From NCBI RefSeq assembly GCF_017315985.1, contig NZ_JAFLVR010000067.1, forward strand, positions 1 to 39,814: DNA of 39,814 nucleotides. The letters run 5' to 3'. The translations under genes were made by a program, and so were the position numbers. The notes under the pieces were generated by a model that was not told where the DNA came from, did no database searches, and saw only the letters and a program-made list of their open reading frames with translations. Numbering within the stretch: the first letter of the stretch is position 1; each line of letters starts with the position of its first letter. This stretch comes from Candidatus Enterococcus murrayae (GTDB taxonomy: Bacteria; Bacillota; Bacilli; Lactobacillales; Enterococcaceae). This document shows positions 9,247 through 16,661 of the stretch, piece by piece.

Positions 9247-10767
9247 ATGAAAAGACGATTGTTATTCAGCATTATTTTCCTTTCTGGTTTGGCGCTTTTT
9301 TTTATAACAAATGAGGCGGAGGCAAGTTCTCAGACACTATATCGGGTTTACAATCCCAACAGCGGTGAACATTTCTATACGAAGAATTCAAGTGAAAGAA
9401 ACACATTGATTAGAGTTGGCTGGCACGATGAAGGAATAGCTTGGGAAACACCTAGCAGTGGAAAAACTGTCTATCGATTATATAATCCTAATGCAGGAGA
9501 TCACCATTTCACAATGGATACGAAAGAGTACAATTATTTAGGAAAGGTTGGTTGGCGAAAAGAAGGAGAAGCGTTTAAATCAGTAGATATCAATAGCATG
9601 GATAAGCCTATCGGTATTCCGGTCTACCGCGCATACAATCCTAATGCTAAGGCTGGAACACACAATTTCACAATCAATCAGAATGAACAGAAATACTTAA
9701 TAAAGGTTGGTTGGCGGGACGAGAAAGTAGCATTTTATGCGAATCATGAATCTAATGATTATTTCAAAGTGACGGTCGTTCATAAAAGTGGAACCAAAGT
9801 TCTAAAAGAGTTTAGCATTAAAATTAAGGAAGGCGTTAATTATATTGCAAGGGCAGAAAAATTTTCTGGATATGATCTTGTTGGAGCTGATACTGTAGAA
9901 ATTAAGAAGATTGCTTCTAATAAAAAGGTCGTCTTTACCTACAATAAGGTGAATAAAGATAAACTTCAAAATACATTGCAAACTGTAGGTCAGTTAAAAG
10001 AGGATGATTATACACCGATATCGTGGGAAAAATTAATGAGAGAAAAAGAAGCAGCTAAGGCTATCATGGATCAAAAAGAAGCGACTCAAAAGGAAGTGGA
10101 TAGCCGTTTGAGTAGTTTGAACGAAGTTGTAAAGGAATTAGTTAAGCGTGCAGAAACCCAGGCCTTACAAAACCTCTATCAGAAAGCAACGGGAATGGGC
10201 CCACAACATTTTGCTGATTATGAAACATATATCAAGTTTCACAATGCTTATAGCGATGCGTATAATAAATTGTCTGACCTGAATATCACTCAGAAAGCAG
10301 TCGATGATGCATTAAATGAATTGCAACAGATGGTAGACTTAGCAAAAGCAGATGCCTCTCAAGAGTTGCTCAATCAATTAAACACATTATATGAAACTGG
10401 TCTGACAAAAAATAAAGAGGATTATACACCAAGTACATGGAATGAATTAAGTAAATATCTAGATGAAGCCAAAAATATTTTGGCAGGTGAACGTCCAATC
10501 GAAGAAACTGCTAAAGCTGCATTGGATCATTTACAAGGTGCATTGGACAATTTGATCGCTAAAGCAGATAAAACGGATTTGACAGCATTATATGAGAGCT
10601 CAAAGGAACTTGGTACAGCAGATTTTTCTTCTTATGATGATTATCTAGTTTACCATGCTGCAATAACTGACGCTTGGAATATTCTTCCAGATGAAGATGT
10701 TTCTCAACAGCGTGTAAACGAGTGCTACGCGGCTCTTCAAACAGCATTAAGTAAACGAACAACTTAA
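9247..10767 (+). CDS. Secreted DUF5648/FIVAR-repeat protein
   Basis: A 506-aa exported protein. A signal peptide (KRRLLFSIIFLSGLALFFI, cleavage near AEA-SS) leads to three DUF5648-type units (about residues 30-165) with the repeating YRVYNPNSGEHFYT and VGWRDE patterns. A MucBP-like beta domain follows (about 180-245). The rest is helical and contains FIVAR-like repeats with the recurring DDYTPISWEKL and EDYTPSTWNELSKYL signatures. No sorting motif or C-terminal membrane helix is present, so it is probably released or held by wall-sugar binding. The start is the ATG at 9247 after AGAAGGAGG, not the upstream in-frame codon at 9211. DUF5648 is often found beside wall hydrolase or carbohydrate-binding domains; no catalytic domain is visible here. 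It has its own promoter and a possible CcpA site, and lies downstream of the giant adhesin. Confidence 0.88.
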   Translation: MKRRLLFSIIFLSGLALFFITNEAEASSQTLYRVYNPNSGEHFYTKNSSERNTLIRVGWHDEGIAWETPSSGKTVYRLYNPNAGDHHFTMDTKEYNYLGKVGWRKEGEAFKSVDINSMDKPIGIPVYRAYNPNAKAGTHNFTINQNEQKYLIKVGWRDEKVAFYANHESNDYFKVTVVHKSGTKVLKEFSIKIKEGVNYIARAEKFSGYDLVGADTVEIKKIASNKKVVFTYNKVNKDKLQNTLQTVGQLKEDDYTPISWEKLMREKEAAKAIMDQKEATQKEVDSRLSSLNEVVKELVKRAETQALQNLYQKATGMGPQHFADYETYIKFHNAYSDAYNKLSDLNITQKAVDDALNELQQMVDLAKADASQELLNQLNTLYETGLTKNKEDYTPSTWNELSKYLDEAKNILAGERPIEETAKAALDHLQGALDNLIAKADKTDLTALYESSKELGTADFSSYDDYLVYHAAITDAWNILPDEDVSQQRVNECYAALQTALSKRTT

Positions 10768-10882
10768 TTTTTGCAAATTTGGCTTAATGCTGCTGATAAA
10801 GATATTATAATGGGTCGTTCAGGGGATGAGTTTTGGAAAACGGACCGATATACTGGAAAAAGAGCGATAAAATAATAGGGAA

Positions 10883-10912
10883 GAGGTTCGGAATTTTCCG
10901 AGCCTCCTTCTT
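10883..10912. terminator. Bidirectional terminator between convergent genes
   Basis: GAGGTTCGGA pairs with TCCGAGCCTC (one G-U) over a 4-base loop, with T-rich sequence after it on the plus strand. It sits between the secreted protein and the convergent WYL regulator. Confidence 0.75.
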
Positions 10913-10917
10913 TGTCA

Positions 10918-11847
10918 TTATTGATAGTATGCTTGCATTTGGGAAAGATAATCGATTAAATTATGTCGTACCTCTGGTGGTGCTAGACATTCACAATCAA
11001 GACCGAAACCAATCAAGTAGCGATATCCAATTACGTCATTTGATATAGAGATCTTAGCAATCCAACTATTCTCGCTTTCTTGAGTTATCTGCTCTTCGCC
11101 GAAAAGATCAACTAGTTGTTCACGAACACGCTCATTTACACGAAGCGTCACTTCAACAGTATTTGTATCTTTGAAATGCGGCTGCAGGGAGGATTCAGGA
11201 TGAAATTCACGTGGTTCGAAATGTTTCTCTGAAATGTTAATTTCTGTCATACGAGAAAGTTTGAAAACACGGAAGGACTGACGGTCCAAACAGTAGCCCT
11301 CCACATACCAATAACGTTCTTTCAAAATGACTCTATAAGGTTCAATGATGCGCTTGCTTTTTTGTTGAAGTCGATCACTATAGGCAAAGTGGAGAAAAAG
11401 ATTATCATGAATCGCTAACTGAATGCTATTTAGTTTTTCTTGATGTGAAGGATTTCCGACCCAACTGGACAGATCAATCGTCAATTGATTAGCTTTAGCT
11501 TCAATCTCTTTCCGCTTTTCTTCCGGAATGACACCTTTTACTTTAGCGAGAGCATTCACGACCTCGTCACCAGAAATAGAGGAACGGATGCTTCCTAAGC
11601 TCATGAGCAAGGTTGTGATATCTGCAGTGGAAAACAAACGCTTTTCAAGCTTATAGTTCTTTAAAATACTAATCCCGCCACCCACACCTGGATAGGAAAC
11701 GATTGGGATTCCAGCCAAATTGATGACATCCAAGTCACGCTGGATAGTTCGAGGAGTAACTTCACATATTTCCGCTAATTCACCAATACTAACGCGTTCG
11801 CGCTCTAATAAAATCATCGTAATTGAAAGAATACGATCCATTTTCAT
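10918..11847 (-). CDS. WYL-domain transcriptional regulator (YafY/DeoR-like HTH)
   Basis: A 309-aa regulator. The N-terminal winged helix (residues 1-60: MKMDRILSITMILLERERVS onward, then EVTPRTIQRDLDVI) binds DNA. The WYL domain in the middle (about 140-225) carries RYWYVEGYCLDRQSFRVFKL and is followed by a WCX-type tail. The start at 11847 follows GGAGGT; a five-codon-longer form at 11862 lacks a ribosome site. It is divergent from the flavin-binding gene at 11954. The 106-base gap holds a perfect palindrome overlapping both probable promoters, so it most likely represses itself and the divergent pair. The ligand is unknown. Confidence 0.92.
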   Translation of the reverse strand: MKMDRILSITMILLERERVSIGELAEICEVTPRTIQRDLDVINLAGIPIVSYPGVGGGISILKNYKLEKRLFSTADITTLLMSLGSIRSSISGDEVVNALAKVKGVIPEEKRKEIEAKANQLTIDLSSWVGNPSHQEKLNSIQLAIHDNLFLHFAYSDRLQQKSKRIIEPYRVILKERYWYVEGYCLDRQSFRVFKLSRMTEINISEKHFEPREFHPESSLQPHFKDTNTVEVTLRVNERVREQLVDLFGEEQITQESENSWIAKISISNDVIGYRYLIGFGLDCECLAPPEVRHNLIDYLSQMQAYYQ

Positions 11848-11883
11848 AAGAAATACCTCCATAGATAGTTTAAGTATATCACT

Positions 11884-11911
11884 AAACCACGACAGCTAGT
11901 TGTCGTGGTTT
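11884..11911. promoter_or_regulatory. Palindromic operator between the WYL regulator and its divergent targets
   Basis: Perfect 11-bp arms AAACCACGACA and TGTCGTGGTTT are separated by six bases. A TAGAAT -10 element (11918-11923) lies just right of it for the plus-strand genes, and a TATACT -10 lies to the left for the regulator. A protein bound here would cover the -35 regions of both promoters. The WYL regulator is the obvious binder. Confidence 0.7.
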
Positions 11912-11953
11912 GTTTGCTAGAATGAAACTAACTTAATGAAGGAGGAGTTTTCT

Positions 11954-12400
11954 ATGAGTATTTATTACATGGGGAGTTTAGCAGATTTACCTCAAGAATT
12001 TACGGAGGAAGTAAACAATTTTGTTCAAAAGGGCATTCCAGTATTTACTGAAACAGGTGTGGAGAGCTATACGGTGATGTTAGGTACTAAACAAGATCAG
12101 CACGTAAGGCTAAGTGTGATTAACCTACTGCAAGATTCTAAACTGTGGGGAATCTATATGCAGACCAATCGAAATAGTCAAAAAGTGAAAAATCTACTAG
12201 CTTGTAATACTGCAGAAATCGCGATTACAAATGGCTTTGGTTATGTGGTATTGGAATGTTCAGGAGAAGTAATAGAAGATGATCAGCGAAAGAAAGAGAA
12301 ATGGGAGGAATGGATGACAGAATTTCATCCCGAGGGTCCGCTCTCTGCCGATTATGTCTTGCTGCATTTCAAACCGCATGCAATTCGAGCGATGTTATAG
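11954..12400 (+). CDS. Pyridoxamine 5'-phosphate oxidase-like flavin-binding protein
   Basis: About 148 aa, a split-barrel protein of the PPOX/FMN-binding class. Family-like parts are VESYTVMLGTKQDQHVRLSV, the central WGIYMQTNRNSQKVKNLL strand-helix and the C-terminal VLLHFKPHAIRAML. The start at 11954 follows AAGGAGGAG; a frame begins six codons earlier without a ribosome site. It is transcribed divergently from the WYL regulator and is followed 9 bases later by a Gfo/Idh/MocA oxidoreductase. WYL-PPOX pairs are common; the reaction is not known and the substrate cannot be read from the sequence. Confidence 0.82.
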   Translation: MSIYYMGSLADLPQEFTEEVNNFVQKGIPVFTETGVESYTVMLGTKQDQHVRLSVINLLQDSKLWGIYMQTNRNSQKVKNLLACNTAEIAITNGFGYVVLECSGEVIEDDQRKKEKWEEWMTEFHPEGPLSADYVLLHFKPHAIRAML

Positions 12401-12409
12401 GAGGAGAGT

Positions 12410-13360
12410 ATGGTGAAGATAGGTATATTGGGTACAGGATTTGGTGTCGTTCATGTAGAAACATTTGTCAATCATCCACTAGTTAGTGAAATTGTCGTCT
12501 TTAGCCGTAAACAAGAATCACTAGATCCGATTATTAAACAATTTGGAGTGATTAGTACGACGAAGTTAGAAGATATTTTAACTGATCCAGACATAAAAAT
12601 AGTTACGATCGCATTGCCGCCAAAATTACAAGTTGAATTTGCTATTAAAGCTATGGAGCATGGGAAAGATGTCATTTGTGAGATTCCAGTTTCACCCATT
12701 TTAGCAGATATAGAAAAGCTAACAGCAGTATCTCATCAAACTGGGAAACGAGTGCTTGTTGATTTATTTGATCGTTTCACCACACCTGCAAAAATAGCTC
12801 ATGAAATGATCAATTCCGGAGAATATGGAAGAGTTTGTCATGTCTCAATGACGAATGCCGCCGGACCAGTTTGGGGCAATCATCCATTACCATTGAATGC
12901 TCTACCCATGGAAATGAGTTACAGCGATTTTGATTTTTTATCCTGGTGTCTTGGTGACCTACAAGTAAAATCAGTCGCAGCAGTAGAACGTGATGAACAC
13001 TCTTCAGCAGTATCGACTCTATTAGAAGGTTTGAATGGACTCCCCATTGTACTGACTAATTCCGCATTACCAACTAAAGTCTATGCAGTTCAAAGTTGCT
13101 GGCAACTTTTCTTTGAAGAAGCGACACTTAGTTATTATGAAAAGTCTTGGAGTACTGCAGGTGACAATAAGGCAGAAATGCTCCTATATAGCGATGACGA
13201 AGTTCAAAGTATTGACTTACCAAAGCACAATCATTACTTTGCTTCATTGGATTACTCATTGCGAAAAATCGTCAGTGGTGAAAAGGGTTTGACAGATTTA
13301 GAACAATCTATTCCAGCATTAAAACTAGTGATGGAACTGGAGCAGCAATTAAAGAGTTAA
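12410..13360 (+). CDS. Gfo/Idh/MocA-family NAD(P)-dependent oxidoreductase
   Basis: A 316-aa soluble dehydrogenase. The N-terminal Rossmann fold opens with KIGILGTGFGVVH (GxGxxG type), and VTIALPPKLQ and GKDVICEIPVSPILADIE follow. The family's usual EKP lysine is replaced by EIP here, which is uncommon because that Lys often takes part in catalysis. The C-terminal half (after about 125) is the substrate domain, with DLFDRFTTPAK. The ribosome site AGGAGGAG overlaps the end of the preceding gene, so the two are co-translated. It is probably controlled by the WYL operator at 11884. The substrate, probably a sugar or cyclitol, is unknown. Confidence 0.9.
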   Translation: MVKIGILGTGFGVVHVETFVNHPLVSEIVVFSRKQESLDPIIKQFGVISTTKLEDILTDPDIKIVTIALPPKLQVEFAIKAMEHGKDVICEIPVSPILADIEKLTAVSHQTGKRVLVDLFDRFTTPAKIAHEMINSGEYGRVCHVSMTNAAGPVWGNHPLPLNALPMEMSYSDFDFLSWCLGDLQVKSVAAVERDEHSSAVSTLLEGLNGLPIVLTNSALPTKVYAVQSCWQLFFEEATLSYYEKSWSTAGDNKAEMLLYSDDEVQSIDLPKHNHYFASLDYSLRKIVSGEKGLTDLEQSIPALKLVMELEQQLKS

Positions 13361-13377
13361 CTAAATAAACATTCTCG

Positions 13378-13409
13378 AAAAAGCATATTCTAAATGAATA
13401 TGCTTTTTA
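13378..13409 (+). terminator. Rho-independent terminator
   Basis: AAAAAGCATATT pairs with AATATGCTTTTT around an 8-base loop, 18 bases after the oxidoreductase stop. It ends the PPOX-oxidoreductase transcript. Confidence 0.85.
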
Positions 13410-13597
13410 AATAAGTTATTCTTATGAAAGATATGACTCATTAATAGATCAATGATTCTTTTAACCTCATTCAATGAGAAGAAGATAATATAGCTTGGAA
13501 AGCCCAACCTTTTGTTGCAATAAGACATCTTGATTATCGTTATTCTAATATGTATGATGAAGTAACAACAGCATATTTTAAAGGGAAGGTGTTTTAT

Positions 13598-14542
13598 ATG
13601 GATGTACCTAATAATTTAAGTGTTCAGCAGATTGATCATCAAAAAAGTTATTGTAAAAAAATATCGACACGCTACGAGGATTATTCTGAGGAAGCCTTGC
13701 AATTTGTTTTTAGTCCCTTTTTCCAACCAGAAGTTTGGGAGGATGCCAGTAAAGTATTCAAAACGCTCCTTCTTGATTATCTTCCACTAGATCAAAAGGA
13801 AATTCCTGTTCTCTTTGTAGGAGGACGTGCACAAAATAAAATCACACGAAAAAATCAGGCTGTAGGCTTTTTAGTGACCGATCATATGATTTATGTGAGA
13901 GAAATGAGTGTATTTACTGACTATCTCCCTAAGGTCTATCCTTATCCATCTTCTAAGGTTGAAGCGATTGAGGTTTTGGGGAAGGCTGCGACTGCATTTG
14001 AGTGGGAGTTTTTCGAAACGATTTTGTCAGATGAGGTAAAAAAAGAGTTGATGCAGTTAATGATTGAGGCAATCACCGACATTCTGACTACTAAGGAAAC
14101 ACTTGAGATTAGTCATGTTGAATCCCTCAAATCTAATGACTTATCAGGTCGAATCACTGAACTTGGACTTCTTAATAATTCCTGCGTGAAAATGGGTAGT
14201 GATGAAAAGCATTCGAAGCACTTTAGGAAGGTCGTTAAGAAATTTTCTATTCCTCTAGACGAAACGATCGAGTTTGCAATCACAGATTCTACTTTGATGG
14301 GGCCATATGGTTTAGTCGTAACCGACCGTTCTATCTATTCAAAGGACTTAATGGAGTCACCGGTATGTACAAGCAGAGAAGAAATCGAAGCAAATTATCC
14401 AGTAAAAATTATTGAGGACAGTATCATTCTAGGCACTAATATTGCCCATATGATGCCAAATTCGTTAAATCAAGGTGAAAAGGAATCTGTTAAAACGATT
14501 TTGGTAGAGTATTTAAGTGGGGAGATTGCTTTACATATTTAA
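13598..14542 (+). CDS. Uncharacterised two-repeat protein (314 aa)
   Basis: I do not recognise a named family. The protein shows an internal duplication: the stretch VGFLVTDHMIYVREM (about residue 95) matches YGLVVTDRSIYSKDL (about 230), each followed by a run ending in YP. This suggests two copies of a PH-like or GRAM-like beta domain joined by a helical linker. There is no signal peptide or membrane helix. The start is at the ATG at 13598, after AAAGGGAAGG; the frame extends 16 codons upstream without a ribosome site. It is followed, after a spacer that copies the one at 1703-1731, by the second rhodanese and a DUF1761 membrane protein. Confidence 0.75.
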   Translation: MDVPNNLSVQQIDHQKSYCKKISTRYEDYSEEALQFVFSPFFQPEVWEDASKVFKTLLLDYLPLDQKEIPVLFVGGRAQNKITRKNQAVGFLVTDHMIYVREMSVFTDYLPKVYPYPSSKVEAIEVLGKAATAFEWEFFETILSDEVKKELMQLMIEAITDILTTKETLEISHVESLKSNDLSGRITELGLLNNSCVKMGSDEKHSKHFRKVVKKFSIPLDETIEFAITDSTLMGPYGLVVTDRSIYSKDLMESPVCTSREEIEANYPVKIIEDSIILGTNIAHMMPNSLNQGEKESVKTILVEYLSGEIALHI

Positions 14543-14638
14543 TGAATCTAAATCACGTCTTTAGAAAGATAGCAAAGTAGAAGAAGTTTCTGTTTGTGAA
14601 TCTTGTTAGGATGTACTTAACAAAAGAAAAGGAAGTGC

Positions 14639-15001
14639 ATGACAATGACAAGAAAAGAATATTTACAAGCAGTGATTGATTCACAAAGAAGTCCGATCGA
14701 GGTATTTATGGGGATTCAGGAAAAGCCAGAAGCATTTGAAGTGGTTGATGTTCGGATAGGAGATCCAGCTTTTCTCAAAGAAAAGATTGTGAATGCTAAA
14801 CAAATTCCATTGATTGAATTAAATGAGCGTTTGACTGAATTAGATAAAACGAAGCTGATTTATGTAGCCACTTGGAGCGGAGCCTGTACTTTGGCAAAGC
14901 AAGCAAGCTTGCTCCTTTTAGAAAATGGTTTTAATGTATTGGAAATTGCGGGCGGCAATGAGGCTTGGGCTGCTACCGAACTTCCAATGGAACCAGTTTA
15001 A
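14639..15001 (+). CDS. Rhodanese-like domain protein (copy 2)
   Basis: A 120-aa protein about 70 percent identical to the one at 1785-2144. It has the same DVR motif (VVDVRIGDPAFL), the same substituted active loop (TWSGAC, with threonine where the catalytic Cys is expected and the second Cys kept) and the GGNEAW ending. ATG 14639 and ATG 14645 are both possible; GGAAG lies just upstream. It is followed 20 bases later by a DUF1761 membrane protein and so likely shares a transcript with it. Both copies lacking the usual Cys argues for a conserved non-classical role rather than decay. Confidence 0.87.
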   Translation: MTMTRKEYLQAVIDSQRSPIEVFMGIQEKPEAFEVVDVRIGDPAFLKEKIVNAKQIPLIELNERLTELDKTKLIYVATWSGACTLAKQASLLLLENGFNVLEIAGGNEAWAATELPMEPV

Positions 15002-15021
15002 AAGGTGAGGGGGTTGTTTAA

Positions 15022-15408
15022 ATGACAGCAGGATTTTACTATGCCGCAATAGCTGGAACGATTCTATCGTTTTTGGCTGGATGTTTATGGTATACATTAT
15101 TAACTGGAAAAATTTGGCAACAGGAAATGGGCTTTTCAGATGCACGGATTAAAGAGATATTTACACCAGGAAGAATGTTTCTTGCCTTTGTAACGGAATG
15201 GATCGCAGCATTCTGTACAATTGGGTTATTTCACAATTTGCCTGTCGCGTTGACTTATAAGGTATTGATGATTTTAGGTGTATTGATCTTTCAAGGAATA
15301 AAATTATCGATATTTGATGGGAAATCCTTTAAAACAATTTTGATCAATGAAGGTTATCGTATCATCAGTATTTTGATCTTGGCAGCGACGTATTCGATTT
15401 TTATGTAA
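15022..15408 (+). CDS. DUF1761-type integral membrane protein
   Basis: A 128-aa membrane protein with four likely helices: FYYAAIAGTILSFLAGCLWY, MFLAFVTEWIAAFCTIGLF, YKVLMILGVLIFQGIKLSIF and IISILILAATYSIF. The LWYTLLTGKIWQQEMG segment after helix 1 is typical of DUF1761. The ATG follows GGTGAGGGGG. The function of the family is unknown. It sits in an apparent operon with the rhodanese upstream. Confidence 0.85.
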   Translation: MTAGFYYAAIAGTILSFLAGCLWYTLLTGKIWQQEMGFSDARIKEIFTPGRMFLAFVTEWIAAFCTIGLFHNLPVALTYKVLMILGVLIFQGIKLSIFDGKSFKTILINEGYRIISILILAATYSIFM

Positions 15409-15412
15409 AAAT

Positions 15413-15441
15413 TGAGCTTCTCTAATTGCAGAGAGGCTCTC
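15413..15441 (+). terminator. Rho-independent terminator
   Basis: GAGCTTCTCT pairs with AGAGAGGCTC over a short loop directly after the DUF1761 stop, followed by a T-rich tract. Confidence 0.75.
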
Positions 15442-15537
15442 TTTCTTACCAATAAATAGGAATCAAATGGAGCTGTGATTTCGATTGGAAGTGTTTTTTA
15501 GACCAGAATCATTAAAAAATGTTACTCATAATGCTTA

Positions 15538-15579
15538 TTACATAATCTCGCCTTCTGTATTACAATGTTATACAGAAGG
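15538..15579 (+). promoter_or_regulatory. TA promoter with palindromic operator
   Basis: TTACAT (15538-15543) and TACAAT (15561-15566) are 17 bases apart. Perfect 10-bp arms CCTTCTGTAT (15551-15560) and ATACAGAAGG (15570-15579) flank the -10 element. This is the layout expected for autorepression by the antitoxin encoded immediately downstream. Confidence 0.75.
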
Positions 15580-15591
15580 GTGGTTGCTATT

Positions 15592-15822
15592 ATGGCGATG
15601 ATCACAATTAGAGTGACAGATGAAGAAAAAGAATGGTATCAATATATGGCAGAGTTCTATGGAATTTCACTTTCGGAACTGATTAAAACCTATTCAGACG
15701 AAGCCCTAGAGGATGAGTATGATAGACAAATGCTTAAGGTTGCGAAGAAATTAAATGATGAGAATCCTGATGAAACGTATTCAATGAAAGAAATTTTAGC
15801 CGAGTTTGGTGGGTTGGAATGA
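15592..15822 (+). CDS. Type II antitoxin, DUF6290/ribbon-helix-helix type
   Basis: A 76-aa antitoxin. The N-terminal ribbon-helix-helix (MAMITIRVTDEEKEWYQYMA, then FYGISLSELIKTYSDEAL) binds the operator at 15551-15579, and the acidic C-terminus (DENPDETYSMKEILAEFGG) should wrap the toxin. The start at 15592 follows AGAAGGGTGG; the frame is open from 15565. It overlaps the toxin gene by 4 bases. A close relative at 32649-32870 sits beside a broken toxin. Confidence 0.88.
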   Translation: MAMITIRVTDEEKEWYQYMAEFYGISLSELIKTYSDEALEDEYDRQMLKVAKKLNDENPDETYSMKEILAEFGGLE

Positions 15823-16085
15823 GCTATGAACTAAGATTTTCTAAGATAGCAAGACGGCAGTTCAAAAAGATGGATCGCCATCAGGCGGCATTACTAACTA
15901 GATGGCTATTTACGAATATTGATGGCATCGATGACCCGAGAAAATTAGGTAAAGGATTAGTAGCGAATAGATCCGGAGAATGGCGTTATAGAGTTGGAAA
16001 ATATCGTATTATCCTAGAAATAAGAGATAGTGAACTGATTGTAGAAACGATTCAAATCGGCCATAGCAAAAATATATATGATTGA
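15819..16085 (+). CDS. RelE/ParE-superfamily toxin
   Basis: An 88-aa basic toxin: YELRFSKIARRQFKKMDRHQ at the start, then GKGLVANRSGEWRYRVGKYR and ETIQIGHSKNIYD, which is the RelE-type core with its Arg/Lys-rich active face and terminal His-x-x-x-x-Tyr. Members of this branch cut mRNA on the ribosome. The start overlaps the antitoxin stop (ATGA), so the pair is translationally coupled. The gene looks intact. Confidence 0.9.
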   Translation: MSYELRFSKIARRQFKKMDRHQAALLTRWLFTNIDGIDDPRKLGKGLVANRSGEWRYRVGKYRIILEIRDSELIVETIQIGHSKNIYD

Positions 16086-16097
16086 GAAATAAAGTAG

Positions 16098-16135
16098 AAA
16101 GAGCAGATAGCTAAATAAAGCGGTTTGCTCTTTTT
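16098..16135. terminator. Bidirectional terminator between the toxin gene and merR
   Basis: AAAGAGCA pairs with TGCTCTTT over a 20-base loop and is followed by TTTTTT on the plus strand. It lies between two convergent genes. Confidence 0.6.
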
Positions 16136-16141
16136 TAGCTA

Positions 16142-16570
16142 TCATTTAAGTCTATTCATCCTCCCATATAACTCTTCCACTAGCCCAATAGTCTCATCCT
16201 TCTTAACGGATAAATCATCAAACGTGTTCATCAATGGCAGGCCTTCAATAATAGTGATCAGATCTCTGTAACCTTTGATTATTTCTTGGAACTCAAAGAT
16301 TTTGTGCTGAAAGAATTGTCTTGATTTGTCAGCAGCTTCCTGACATTGCAGATTGTCTGTAAAGTTCGTTGAAATGAGCTTGATCTCATCGATTGAAAAG
16401 TGATAGTGGCGCATTAAGAGAATCAGTTTCATAGAAAGAATGTCTTCTTCTGAATAGTAGCGGTAGCCATTTTCTCCTCTGTGAGGATGAATGAGACGAC
16501 GCTTTTCATAGTAGTGTAAGGTTGAAATTGATGTATTTAAAAGTTTTGCGGCTTCTTTGACTTTATACAT
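16142..16570 (-). CDS. MerR-family transcriptional regulator
   Basis: A 142-aa regulator. The N-terminal winged helix has the MerR signature (MYKVKEAAKLLNTSISTLHY, YEKRRLIHPHRGENGYRYYS). A long dimer coiled coil covers about 75-115, and the C-terminus is short with no cysteine cluster, so a metal sensor is unlikely. The ATG at 16570 follows GGGAGGGA. It is divergent from the EFR1-type gene, and the gap carries a MerR-type promoter with a 19-base spacer. It likely activates the ferredoxin-flavodoxin gene in response to an unidentified signal. Confidence 0.92.
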   Translation of the reverse strand: MYKVKEAAKLLNTSISTLHYYEKRRLIHPHRGENGYRYYSEEDILSMKLILLMRHYHFSIDEIKLISTNFTDNLQCQEAADKSRQFFQHKIFEFQEIIKGYRDLITIIEGLPLMNTFDDLSVKKDETIGLVEELYGRMNRLK

Positions 16571-16608
16571 GCTGGAGATCCCTCCCTATTTTTCTTCATT
16601 TTATCATA

Positions 16609-16639
16609 TTGACTCTCAACTTGGGTTGAGTGTTAAGTT
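16609..16639 (+). promoter_or_regulatory. MerR-type promoter with 19-base spacer and palindrome
   Basis: TTGACT (16609-16614) and TAAGTT (16634-16639) are separated by exactly 19 bases, the stretched spacing typical of MerR-activated promoters. CTCAAC-TTGG-GTTGAG (16615-16630) is a perfect palindrome inside the spacer. It drives the gene at 16662 and should bind the divergent MerR protein. Confidence 0.8.
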
Positions 16640-16661
16640 GAAAAAAATGTGAGGTGAGGAA

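Noticed and set aside
10833-11048. A 71-codon plus-strand frame
   Set aside because: It runs through the terminator and antisense to the WYL regulator.
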